Source: Streptomyces sp. NBC_00440 (lineage in GTDB: Bacteria; Actinomycetota; Actinomycetes; Streptomycetales; Streptomycetaceae). From it: a stretch of DNA of 64,000 nt. Where the stretch lies: NCBI RefSeq assembly GCF_036014215.1, contig NZ_CP107922.1, forward strand, positions 186,001 to 250,000, in the 5' to 3' direction. Position numbers and translations under genes: made by a program. Positions 8,117 to 15,564 of the stretch are shown in pieces (position 1 is the stretch's first letter; each line of letters opens with the position of its first letter). The notes beneath the pieces are model-generated. The model did not search any database, was not told the DNA's origin, and was given only the letters and a program-made list of their open reading frames with translations.

Positions 8117-8488
8117 ATGGCTATGACTCTGGATGCCATCTACGCCCGCTACTCCGCTCGCCTTGCCGCTTACGTGGCTGGCCGTCTGGGTGAGGGCCTG
8201 GCGGACACGGACGACGTGATCCAGGACGTCTGGGTCCACGCCGCCCAGCTCCTCGCACGCCCCGAACCGGCTGCGGCTTGGACGGTGCTTACGGGACTGG
8301 CTGATCGTGCTGTCGCAGCGCACCAGACGGTCGCGCACCGCGACATGGAGGTCCCGGTCGGTGCGCTGATGCCCGCAGCGCGCGTCTTCGCTGTTTCGGT
8401 GGTCGCCCCGGCATTGCCTGCCTCTGTGGAGTGGGCCGCTCCCGAAGAGCTGCCGGACTTTGAGGTCGCCTCCCGAGCCGCTGCTTGA
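8117..8488 (+). CDS. Short sigma-70 region 2-like protein
   Basis: 123 residues. The first 50 residues (IYARYSARLAAYVAGRLG, then DTDDVIQDVWVHAAQLL) resemble the region 2.1-2.2 helices of ECF sigma factors, in particular the D-V-x-Q-D-V-x-x-x-A pattern that contacts RNA polymerase. No region 4 HTH follows; the remainder is Ala/Val-rich. It may be a decoy that binds core polymerase, a regulatory fragment or an ancient remnant. The start ATG 8117 is preceded by GAGCTGAGGACT. Confidence 0.65.
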   Translation: MAMTLDAIYARYSARLAAYVAGRLGEGLADTDDVIQDVWVHAAQLLARPEPAAAWTVLTGLADRAVAAHQTVAHRDMEVPVGALMPAARVFAVSVVAPALPASVEWAAPEELPDFEVASRAAA

Positions 8489-8571
8489 GCTGACGCCTTT
8501 TGCCGGAACCGCGCCTCGGCGCGGCGTCGGTAATGGGCGCCGGACCCCGGCCCCAGTCCCACCACGCAAGC

Positions 8572-8604
8572 GCGCCGCCCAGGAAGTCGAGTCCTGGGCG
8601 GCGC
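8572..8604 (+). terminator. Perfect 13-bp GC hairpin
   Basis: GCGCCGCCCAGGA and TCCTGGGCGGCGC flank a 7-base loop. It lies between the genes at 8117 and 8632. There is no T-run, so termination is likely but not certain. Confidence 0.6.
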
Positions 8605-8631
8605 TTACAGGTCCCCGCGAAAGGAACACCT

Positions 8632-9075
8632 GTGAGCACGATGATCGCATGGCCGTTGAAGGCCATCGCCGGCGCACTGAGCGCGACCGGCACCTGTCCC
8701 GTCTGCCACGGCACCTTCGAGACGTGCCGGTGCAAGTCCCGGCTCGTGGGTCGCGCCGGGATCGCCGACGACATCCGTCGCGAGGACGACAGTAGGGGTT
8801 ACGAGCGGGACGAGGCCGACCAGTTCCACCAGCTCGTCGACCGCCTGGTCGTCACTGGTGACGACCGCGCCCGGGCAGCCGGACGCCGGGCCCGCCGCAC
8901 CCTCGCTGAGATGGCACCCGGGTACACCCGGCAGCCGATCCTGCGCCTTACCCGCCCGCTCCCGATGGCGGGTGCGAACGACGCATGCCCGCTCTGCCAC
9001 CGCTGGAACTGCGATCGCACCAACTGCCCCCCGTCCCGCTCCGCAGCGGCGAGCGCGGCGGCGGTGGCCCGATGA
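8632..9075 (+). CDS. Small zinc-cluster protein, 147 aa
   Basis: GTG start at 8632 with AAAGGA 8 bases upstream. A more upstream start would run through the preceding hairpin. Residues 22-34 hold CPVCHGTFETCRC. The C-terminus has CPLCHRWNCDRTNC. These two cysteine groups, separated by a helical Arg/Ala-rich middle, suggest two zinc knuckles. No family is recognised. Its stop overlaps the start of the 37-aa gene at 9072 (ATGA), so the two are translated together. Confidence 0.65.
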   Translation: MSTMIAWPLKAIAGALSATGTCPVCHGTFETCRCKSRLVGRAGIADDIRREDDSRGYERDEADQFHQLVDRLVVTGDDRARAAGRRARRTLAEMAPGYTRQPILRLTRPLPMAGANDACPLCHRWNCDRTNCPPSRSAAASAAAVAR

Positions 9076-9185
9076 GTTCTTGTGGACACCCCCCAAGGCT
9101 CGTGACGGTCAACAGCATCGGCTCCGACGGAAAGCCTTACCAGTCGGTGCGGCACGAGCCGTGCACCTGCGGCGGCGGTAAGTAG
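9072..9185 (+). CDS. 37-aa cysteine-containing microprotein
   Basis: ATG 9072 overlaps the upstream stop (ATGA). The protein begins MSSCGHPPRL and ends EPCTCGGGK, giving a C-x-H and C-x-C pattern that could bind one metal ion. Similar very short GGGK-ending proteins are common beside zinc-cluster genes in Streptomyces plasmids and phages, to my recollection. Function is unknown. Confidence 0.5.
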   Translation: MSSCGHPPRLVTVNSIGSDGKPYQSVRHEPCTCGGGK

Positions 9186-9278
9186 GTGCATCACATACGG
9201 CGCGCCCGGGTCGCGCAGCACCTCGCGGCCCGGGCCGTTGCTGTTCGCGGTCTGTCCCATCCTGCTACTCAGCTATTG

Positions 9279-9307
9279 CTCGCGGCCGCCGCTCTGGCGG
9301 CCGCGAG
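9279..9307 (+). terminator. Perfect 12-bp GC hairpin
   Basis: CTCGCGGCCGCC and GGCGGCCGCGAG flank GCTCT. It follows the 37-aa gene and precedes the frameshifted gene at 9364. Confidence 0.55.
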
Positions 9308-9363
9308 TGCCTGGGATGCCGGTCACCGCGTAGCCGACACGCACCCCGCTCAGAAAGGCCGTC

Positions 9364-9584
9364 GTGCCACCTGACGGCCTGTACACCCGCTACATGCAGG
9401 CCACCACGGCCAACAGCACGACTGTTCCGTGTGCCTGACGAGACCGTGTCCGACGGGAGTAGCACTCGCGGAGCGGCTGGCCGGGCTTCAGGACGAGTAC
9501 CTCCAGCATCAGCGTGACCCTGACACCTCACCTCACCTCACCTCAACGAAGAGGACCGACATGAGCACATTGTCCTTTTGTTGA
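9364..9584 (+). pseudogene. Small cysteine-cluster protein with a one-base frameshift
   Basis: GTG 9364 with AAAGG upstream opens VPPDGLYTRYMQATT. In this frame a stop falls at 9436. In the next frame the sequence continues convincingly as QQHDCSVCLTRPCPTG and AERLAGLQDEYLQHQRDP, ending at TGA 9582. Adding one C to the CC at 9404-9405 would join them into one 73-aa protein with three closely spaced cysteines. Whether this is a true mutation or a base-calling error cannot be told from the sequence. Confidence 0.5.
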
Positions 9585-9608
9585 CGGCTGCCTGATCCGC
9601 CCGCACCG

Positions 9609-9642
9609 ACCGCCCGATCCATTGGCGGCCGGATCGGGCGGT
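9609..9642 (+). terminator. Perfect 12-bp GC hairpin
   Basis: ACCGCCCGATCC and GGATCGGGCGGT flank a 10-base loop, 24 bases after the TGA at 9584. Confidence 0.65.
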
Positions 9643-9688
9643 GACTGGGAGCCGGACAGCCCGGACCGCGATCAAAGATGAGGCCCGC

Positions 9689-10228
9689 ATGACGAAGACG
9701 ATTTTCACTGACGAGACGCTGCGCTTGGCCGCTGAGGCCATGGGCGAGTACAGCCGGTCTATCTGGGTCGGCCCGTCCGGCGAGCAGGTCACCGGCGAGC
9801 AGGTCGCCTGCCACTTGGAGGCCACCCGCGCTCTCCTGGACCGGGATGGCTGGGTCCGCACCTACACCTCCGTCGCGACGAGCGCCGACCGTACTGGCGA
9901 TGAGACGGCGGTCACGGACAGGTTGAGCGAGGTGTTGCACCTGGTTCGCAACGCATTCGGGCCGGGCGACCTCCGGTGGCCGCTGTACAGCGCGCTGCTG
10001 GAGATCTCCGCCAGCGCGGACGGCGACGGGGACACAAAGTGTGTGGCCGGGCTGGTGTTGGACCTGGTGATCCAGACCCATACCGGGTCGGACACCGCGA
10101 AGGCTATTGCGTGGTCGGAGCGGATGCACCGTACGGCCGAGGACATCACGGCTCTGCTGATGGCAGGCGCCCGGTTCGCTCGCGCATACGGGCCCGGCGT
10201 CATCGCCGAGGGCCTGGCTGCTGCCTGA
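9689..10228 (+). CDS. Hypothetical helical protein, 179 aa
   Basis: ATG 9689 with GATGAGG upstream starts MTKTIFTDETLRLAAEAMG. An earlier in-frame start would lie inside the hairpin. The sequence is soluble and mostly helical, with no cysteine cluster, membrane segment or recognised motif. The end (MAGARFARAYGPGVIAEGL) is moderately hydrophobic. It is one of the cassette-like genes each flanked by a GC hairpin. No function can be assigned. Confidence 0.65.
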   Translation: MTKTIFTDETLRLAAEAMGEYSRSIWVGPSGEQVTGEQVACHLEATRALLDRDGWVRTYTSVATSADRTGDETAVTDRLSEVLHLVRNAFGPGDLRWPLYSALLEISASADGDGDTKCVAGLVLDLVIQTHTGSDTAKAIAWSERMHRTAEDITALLMAGARFARAYGPGVIAEGLAAA

Positions 10229-10330
10229 GTCGACCGGCTGTTCGCAGTGTGGGAGGCCGGTCTTCCCGTACGCCTGCTGGCCACTTGCTCATAGCACCAC
10301 GGCCCCCGGAGTCCACGGCATCGCGGAGGA

Positions 10331-10540
10331 GTGGGTGGGGAGGGCCGCTCCAAGCGGCACGCCGCCCGCACCGCGACCGCGCTCAACGAACTGTTCGCCA
10401 CGCAGCAGCTGTTCGGCATCGGCTCACCCGAGGCGCTCACTGAAGCCGCCAAGCTCCAGCCGCTGATCGACCGGTGCCGCCACTTCGGCATCACGACCGC
10501 CGACCTTCGCCGGCACGGCGCGCGGTTCCCCGAGAGGTAA
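10331..10540 (+). CDS. Hypothetical small protein, 69 aa
   Basis: Begins at GTG 10331 or slightly downstream; GGAGG lies immediately upstream, so the exact start is uncertain. The C-terminal 50 residues look like a genuine helical domain (ALNELFATQQLFGIGSPEAL, then LIDRCRHFGITTADLRRHG). No family recognised. Confidence 0.5.
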   Translation: MGGEGRSKRHAARTATALNELFATQQLFGIGSPEALTEAAKLQPLIDRCRHFGITTADLRRHGARFPER

Positions 10541-10604
10541 GTCCGCGCCCGAACCGCGGAACCGCGGAATATTGGGCGCCCGTGCCCCGGGCGGCCGCCT
10601 CCAG

Positions 10605-10623
10605 CTCCTGGACAGTCCAGGAG
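10605..10623. repeat. Short perfect hairpin before the 10645 gene
   Basis: CTCCTGGAC and GTCCAGGAG form a 9-bp inverted repeat separated by one base, ending 22 bases before ATG 10645. It could be a terminator for the preceding gene or a translational control stem. Confidence 0.4.
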
Positions 10624-10644
10624 CGGTAGCACGAAGGAGCCCTG

Positions 10645-10842
10645 ATGGCCGGGATATTGGCCCGCTTTACCAGCCCGCTGCGCCACATCGACGCCGACCC
10701 GGACCGGCTGGTCCATGAAGCGCACCAGCTACTCCAGCGCGCGGAGGAGAACCACGGAGCGTGGGCGGCGATGACGGCGTACACCGGCATGGCCACGGTG
10801 AAGATCCAGCTCGCCCAGTACCTCAAGGAGCACCGCGACTGA
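10645..10842 (+). CDS. Hypothetical small protein, 65 aa
   Basis: ATG 10645 has GAAGGAG 6 bases upstream. The protein is a single helical, soluble sequence (DPDRLVHEAHQLLQRAEENHG, continuing to YLKEHRD) with no motif I recognise. A strong terminator follows at 10923. Confidence 0.65.
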   Translation: MAGILARFTSPLRHIDADPDRLVHEAHQLLQRAEENHGAWAAMTAYTGMATVKIQLAQYLKEHRD

Positions 10843-10922
10843 CCGTCGCTCGAACTCCCCGCCGCGGTCCCGACCGCCCAGCCGTGGCGACGCCGGAGAG
10901 CCGAAATGGCCCGGCAAAAGCA

Positions 10923-10946
10923 AGAGGCCCCGGCTAGGGGGCCTCT
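10923..10946 (+). terminator. Intrinsic terminator ahead of transfer block 1
   Basis: AGAGGCCCC pairs with GGGGCCTCT and is followed by CCTTTGTT. It insulates the small-gene region from the DUF2637 operon. Confidence 0.8.
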
Positions 10947-11013
10947 CCTTTGTTCTCGCGATCCGCTGACAAGGAGCGATTCGCATGGTCAACGCTACCA
11001 GCGGGGGCGCCCG

Positions 11014-11268
11014 ATGAGTACAACCGTCGCCCCGGCCCCCGACAAGACTACGACGGACGTGGCGCGCAGCCCGCTGTCGGCGCTGCTGGCCACGGTCATT
11101 GCCGTGGTCGCCACCGTCCTCGCCCTGTTCGACCTGTTTGCGAACGGCCTGTGGCCCACGTGCCTGCACTTCGCTGTCGGTCTCGCCGTGTTCGGCGCGG
11201 TCCGGCTCTGCGTGGGCCTGGCCCTGGAACCGTTCTTCTCGACCGACGACCCGGAGCGCAGCACATGA
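11014..11268 (+). CDS. Small two-helix membrane protein, 84 aa
   Basis: ATG 11014 gives a hydrophilic N-terminus and two predicted membrane helices at residues about 22-44 (LSALLATVIAVVATVLALF) and 50-70. The stop overlaps the start of the DUF2637 gene (ATGA), implying co-translation and joint function. Small membrane proteins in this position in Streptomyces transfer operons are often called Spd proteins, which assist plasmid spread between hyphal compartments. That label is inferred from context. Confidence 0.7.
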   Translation: MSTTVAPAPDKTTTDVARSPLSALLATVIAVVATVLALFDLFANGLWPTCLHFAVGLAVFGAVRLCVGLALEPFFSTDDPERST

Positions 11269-13001
11269 CCGCCGTCGACTTCCGAAAGCCCGACGTGATC
11301 CGCCCGGACGGCGACGACCTGTGCCCCTGGGACGTCCCGGCCGGCCCTCCCGACAACGACGCCCAGGAGCCGGAGCAGCCCGACGCCCCGGAGGCCGGCC
11401 CCGAGCCGGAGGGCGACCCGCGCACCATGCGGCTGCTCGCAGTCATCGCCGGAGTCGGTGGCCTGGTGCTCGCCGGGATCGGCTTCACCGGCTCCTACAA
11501 CACCCTGCGGCACCTCGCGGAGGGCAAGGGCTTCGGCCTGTTCTCCTACGCGTTCCCCATCGGGATCGACGCGGGCATCCTCGTGCTGCTCGCCCTCGAC
11601 CTGTACATGATGCGCAAGCGGATGCCGCTGCCGATCCTGCGCTGGGCGGCCCACGGACTCACCGCCGCCACGGTGGCGTTCAATGCCGCCGCGCCGCCGG
11701 GGCCGGTGATGGATGACCCGCTCGCGGCGTCCATGCATGGCGTCATCCCGGTGCTGTTCGTCGTCGCGGTGGAGGCCGCCCGCCACTACATCGGCCGGAT
11801 GGCCGACCTGCTGGCAGGCGAAACCCCGCTCGGGTCGGTCCCGCTGACCCGGTGGATCCTCGCCCCGCTGTCTACGCCCCGCCTGGCCCGCCGGATGCGG
11901 CTCTACAACCTCCCGTACAAGGAGGTCGCCGCCCAGCACCAGCAGCTCCGGATCTACCGCGAGGGGCTGCGCCAGAAGTACGACAGCAACGAGCAGAGCT
12001 GGCGCAAGGCGGCAACACCGAACGAGATGCTGCCGTTCAAGTTGGCCCCGTTCGGGTTCAGCGTGGAGCGTGCCCTGGGCGTGCCGCTGGATGAGGAGAC
12101 CAAGCACATCCAGCGGGCGGCACATGCGGCCGTTCAGCGTGCCGAGGCCGAGATTCAGCGAGTCAAGACCGATGTTCAACTCGGAGAGGCTCGCATTCAA
12201 GCGGAGGTCGACAAGATCCGCGCCGAGGGTCGGCTGAAGATCGCCAAGGCCGAAGCGGAACGAGAGGCTCAGGCGGAGATTCAGCGCGCCGAAGCCGATG
12301 CTCAACTGCGCGAAGCCAAGCGTCAGCACGCGCTCAAGCTCGCGGAGGACAAGGCCGCGGCCGAAGCGCAGGACCTTGCCGACGAGACCGAGAAGCGCCG
12401 CACGCTCTCCCGGATCGAGCGGGAGAAGGTGCAGGCCAGTTGGGGTCTGGAGCAGCAGCAGATGACCACCGAGGCCACCGAGCAGGAGCGCCGGATCCAG
12501 GCCGATTCCGCCGCGCGCGCCCAGCGCGACGAGGTCGCCCGCAAGGCCGGCCTGGCGGAGCAGCAGCAGCGCCTGGCGCTGGCCCTCGCCGGAGAGAAGA
12601 AGGCCCTCGAAGAGGCCGCTGAACACGAGCGGAGGGAGGCTGAACACCGCGCCGAAGCGGTGAACAAGGACCTGGAAGCACAGCGCGGCACCGAGGAGAT
12701 CGCCCTCTCCAAGGCCCGCACTGAGGCTGCGATCGAGGAAGCCGCTGAGCGTCGGGTGCGTGCGGCTGAACACGAGGCGCGTGCGGTTGAAGCCGCCGCG
12801 CTCGCCCGCATGACCCAGGTCGACTGGGACGTGCACCGCGTCGTCGCGATGATCCAGGCCCGGGGCGAGAGTGCGGTCACCGTCCGCGTCATCGCCGACG
12901 AGCTGGGCGTCTCCACCGGCTCCGCGCAGGACCGCAAGACCAAGGCCGTCGACCTCCTCAAGGGAGGCGGCATTGAGGTTCCGGAGCAGGCCGCAGCCTG
13001 A
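11265..13001 (+). CDS. DUF2637 membrane protein with coiled coil and C-terminal HTH
   Basis: 578 residues. Residues about 55-175 hold four hydrophobic segments typical of DUF2637 (GIGFTGSYNTL, FPIGIDAGILVLLALDLY, HGVIPVLFVVAVEAARH). Residues about 285-510 are a long Ala/Glu/Arg/Gln-rich coiled coil with internal repeats such as EIQRAEADAQL. Residues 535-565 form an HTH (VRVIADELGVSTGSAQDRKT). DUF2637 proteins are typical of Streptomyces conjugative plasmids beside TraB-type translocases. The arrangement suggests a membrane-anchored, elongated DNA-binding protein that could link plasmid DNA to the membrane; this is inference. A second DUF2637 protein lies at 38008. Confidence 0.85.
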   Translation: MTAVDFRKPDVIRPDGDDLCPWDVPAGPPDNDAQEPEQPDAPEAGPEPEGDPRTMRLLAVIAGVGGLVLAGIGFTGSYNTLRHLAEGKGFGLFSYAFPIGIDAGILVLLALDLYMMRKRMPLPILRWAAHGLTAATVAFNAAAPPGPVMDDPLAASMHGVIPVLFVVAVEAARHYIGRMADLLAGETPLGSVPLTRWILAPLSTPRLARRMRLYNLPYKEVAAQHQQLRIYREGLRQKYDSNEQSWRKAATPNEMLPFKLAPFGFSVERALGVPLDEETKHIQRAAHAAVQRAEAEIQRVKTDVQLGEARIQAEVDKIRAEGRLKIAKAEAEREAQAEIQRAEADAQLREAKRQHALKLAEDKAAAEAQDLADETEKRRTLSRIEREKVQASWGLEQQQMTTEATEQERRIQADSAARAQRDEVARKAGLAEQQQRLALALAGEKKALEEAAEHERREAEHRAEAVNKDLEAQRGTEEIALSKARTEAAIEEAAERRVRAAEHEARAVEAAALARMTQVDWDVHRVVAMIQARGESAVTVRVIADELGVSTGSAQDRKTKAVDLLKGGGIEVPEQAAA

Positions 13002-13202
13002 AACGGAACCTGATCAAAGGGTCCTCCTGGTACCCACGGTCGTCCCTCGCGCCACCCTCTCCGGCACCCGCCGGTCGGGGTGGTCGCGGGGGTCGGCCGC
13101 GGCCGCCAGGCCGACCGCTTCACCCGCTCCACCCAGCGCGATCCGGCCCGAACAGCGGCCCGGAAAGCACCTTTTGCACCCCGACCCCGCCGTTTACGGA
13201 AA

Positions 13203-13337
13203 GTAGCGGCGAGGCGAGGCGAAGCGAGGCGACGCGAGGGGGAAACCCCCTCCCAGCCCCCTGCTGAGCCCTCCAACCGGGGGGTGACGGGGGTGTCCGC
13301 CCCCGCGTCGCGTCGCCTCGCTTCGCCTCTCCGCTAC
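13203..13337. repeat. Long imperfect inverted repeat of GGCGA units
   Basis: The left arm (13203-13242) and right arm (13300-13337) pair over nearly 38 bases, sharing GTAGCGG at the tips and the core AGGCGAAGCGAGGCGACGCG. The interior also pairs CCCCC with GGGGG runs. It ends 21 bases before GTG 13358. It could be an attenuator, an operator or a transfer origin (clt-like). Nothing else is coded in 13002-13357. Confidence 0.75.
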
Positions 13338-13357
13338 GCATTGTGAGGAGTTCCGTC

Positions 13358-15427
13358 GTGGCAGACACCGCGACCGCGCCCCCGGACGCCACCAGCGACA
13401 GCACCACCACCGAGGGCACGGACACCGCCGAATACACCGTCGTCAACGAGCCCGAGGCCACCACCGACCCGGCCCCGGACAAGCCGAAGACCAGCCGAGG
13501 ACGCCCCCAGGCGCTGCCCCTCCTGGTCCACGGCACGAACGCAACCGGAATCGCCGCAGGCATCGCCTACGGCGTCGCCGGAGTCCCGGGACTCATCGCG
13601 GCCGGCGCGGCCGGAGCAGCCGTCGGCGTCGCCGCGCTGGCCGGGAAGAAGCGCTCGAAGGTCTCCGCCGCACGTAAGGCCGCAGCCGCGAACCGCTCCG
13701 GCGGCGGCTCCGGCCGGGGCGGTGGGGGCGCGGGCAAGGGCGGCCTCCTCGGACGCGGCGGTGGTCGCGGCCGGGGAGGCGGCGGTGCTGCCGGTGGCGG
13801 CGGCCGGATGAACGGACGCGGCGGCCGGATGAACACCGGCTCCACCGGGGCCGGGACCAAGAACCGGCCCGGCGGCGGGCGCCACGGCGCAGGCGGCGGA
13901 GCCGGGCGCGGCCCCGGCGGGTCGGGCGGCGGCAAGCACGGCCGCGGCGGCGGCCTGGGCGGTCTGCTCGGCAAGGGCAACCGCGGCAAGGGCGGCGGCG
14001 CGAACAGCCCCGGCGCCAACACCCCCAAGGGCGCCGGCGGCGGCAAGAACAACCCCGGAGGAAAGGGCGGCGCCGGTCAGCAGTCCCGCACCGGCAAGGC
14101 GTGGCAGACCCTCAAGGGCTGGGGCAACAAGATGCGCCGCAACAACGGCGGCGCGAACACCGGCTCGGGCGGCTCCGGTTCCTCCGGCGGCTCGGGCTCG
14201 GGCACCGGCGGGAGCGGCTCCGGCTCCGGCACCAAGACGACCACGCCCGCCAAGACCCGCCTCGGGCGCGCGCTGCAGAAGATGCGCGGCTGGGCGGGCA
14301 AGCTGCGCCGCTCGAAGAAGAAGAGCGGCTCCACCAGTTCCGGCAGCAGCGGCCCGACCACGGGGCGCCTCTACCGGCTGCGCCGCGTCGCCGCCCGCAA
14401 GCTCGGGCACTGGGCGCGCTGCGCCGGCGCCGGATTCCTCGCCGGACTCGGAGGGCTGCTCACGCTGCCCCTCGGACTCCTGTGGGGTGCCTGGCGTCTG
14501 CTCACCGGGCACCGCGACCCGCTCCACGGGTTCGCGTACCCCGTCCGCACCGCCGGACGGATCTGGCGGTTCTTCTTCCGCCGTTCCAAGGCCCGCCATG
14601 ACAAGGAAGCCAAGGCGGACACGCTCAATCTCAAGGTCAACAACCCGAGGAAGGACACCGATCCCGTGACTGGACCCTCTCTGGCCGCAGGCACCACGGT
14701 GCTGGACGGCAACACCAGCAAGTTCGCGATGGCCATGCGCGCCGCGCACTCCGCCTACACCGGCTACAGCCCGCGCAGCATGATGGAGGTCGCTGCCGAG
14801 TACGCGGGCCTGCCCAACGGCATCCGGGCTGCGGCGCTGGCCGTGCAGCAGATGGCCGTCAACGCCGACCAGAAGTACCCGTGCAGCAAGAAGGCGCTGG
14901 CCAAGCTGAGCGAGGCATGCGCGAAGCTGGTCGCCGCCGCGGCCCGCGCGGACGGTATGGTCGCCTTCTTCCGCATGGTCCACGCGTTCGACATCGAGCG
15001 GATCGTCGCCCCGAGGACGAACGAGTGGATGTGGAACGTCACCCCGAACGGGGCCGATGCCCCCGAGGGCGCGATGTTCATGCCCGGCCGCATCGAGTCC
15101 GGGTGCGTCCTGATGGCCGTGCTCTACCGGACGTTCGAGCCGGTCCACATGATGCAGGTTGGCAGCGAGTTCCAGGGCATCGCCTACGGGCTGACCGCCC
15201 TGGCCGACTGCGTCCAGGTCCTGTACGAGCGCACCAACGCCCTGTACCCGGTCGACGACCGGGTCACGGATGAGATCGGCAAGCTCGTGTCGATGATCCG
15301 GGCGGCGTCCGACGACGCCGACATAGCCGCGAAGCTGTTCGTGGAGGACCACCACCGGGAGATCAGCCACAACATCAACCCCCGCAAGGGCCCGGCTGCC
15401 GAGTCCATGTGGAACACCCCCCGCTGA
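13358..15427 (+). CDS. Glycine-rich membrane protein of transfer block 1, 689 aa
   Basis: GTG 13358 has GAGGAG 8 bases upstream. An acidic, Thr-rich N-terminus is followed by a hydrophobic segment at about 64-97 (GIAYGVAGVPGLIAAGAAG). A very long Gly/Arg/Lys/Ser low-complexity region covers about 110-340. A second hydrophobic segment lies at about 356-385. A compact, conserved-looking soluble domain fills 430-689 (TGYSPRSMMEVAAEYAGLPN to the end). The flexible basic region may contact DNA or peptidoglycan. It lies directly before the TraB-like translocase, so it is probably a spread or transfer accessory protein. No named family is recognised. Confidence 0.75.
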   Translation: MADTATAPPDATSDSTTTEGTDTAEYTVVNEPEATTDPAPDKPKTSRGRPQALPLLVHGTNATGIAAGIAYGVAGVPGLIAAGAAGAAVGVAALAGKKRSKVSAARKAAAANRSGGGSGRGGGGAGKGGLLGRGGGRGRGGGGAAGGGGRMNGRGGRMNTGSTGAGTKNRPGGGRHGAGGGAGRGPGGSGGGKHGRGGGLGGLLGKGNRGKGGGANSPGANTPKGAGGGKNNPGGKGGAGQQSRTGKAWQTLKGWGNKMRRNNGGANTGSGGSGSSGGSGSGTGGSGSGSGTKTTTPAKTRLGRALQKMRGWAGKLRRSKKKSGSTSSGSSGPTTGRLYRLRRVAARKLGHWARCAGAGFLAGLGGLLTLPLGLLWGAWRLLTGHRDPLHGFAYPVRTAGRIWRFFFRRSKARHDKEAKADTLNLKVNNPRKDTDPVTGPSLAAGTTVLDGNTSKFAMAMRAAHSAYTGYSPRSMMEVAAEYAGLPNGIRAAALAVQQMAVNADQKYPCSKKALAKLSEACAKLVAAAARADGMVAFFRMVHAFDIERIVAPRTNEWMWNVTPNGADAPEGAMFMPGRIESGCVLMAVLYRTFEPVHMMQVGSEFQGIAYGLTALADCVQVLYERTNALYPVDDRVTDEIGKLVSMIRAASDDADIAAKLFVEDHHREISHNINPRKGPAAESMWNTPR

Positions 15428-15564
15428 CCGAAGCGGACCCGAGCACGACCAGCACCACCAGGAGCCGGTGGCCGACCCCGAACCCCGGGGCCGGCCACCG
15501 GCTCCCTTGCTGCCTATCGCCTTGCTGACCCGCCCCTCGCCTCACCGAACAGGAGACCTCCCCC

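Noticed and set aside
9186..9374. 62-codon GTG frame after the 37-aa gene
   Set aside because: It runs through the perfect hairpin at 9279-9307, has Ala-rich nonsense composition and no ribosome-binding site.
9561..9584. Seven-codon leader peptide MSTLSFC with a good ribosome-binding site before a hairpin
   Set aside because: The same codons are the in-frame end of the frameshift-restored 9364 gene, and the hairpin is like the others between these cassettes; no attenuation logic (repeated regulatory codons) is seen.
13334..15370. 678-codon minus-strand open frame opposite the glycine-rich gene
   Set aside because: Gly/Arg/Ala/Pro-rich composition follows from the GC-rich complement of the real gene; no start site, motif or sensible domain.
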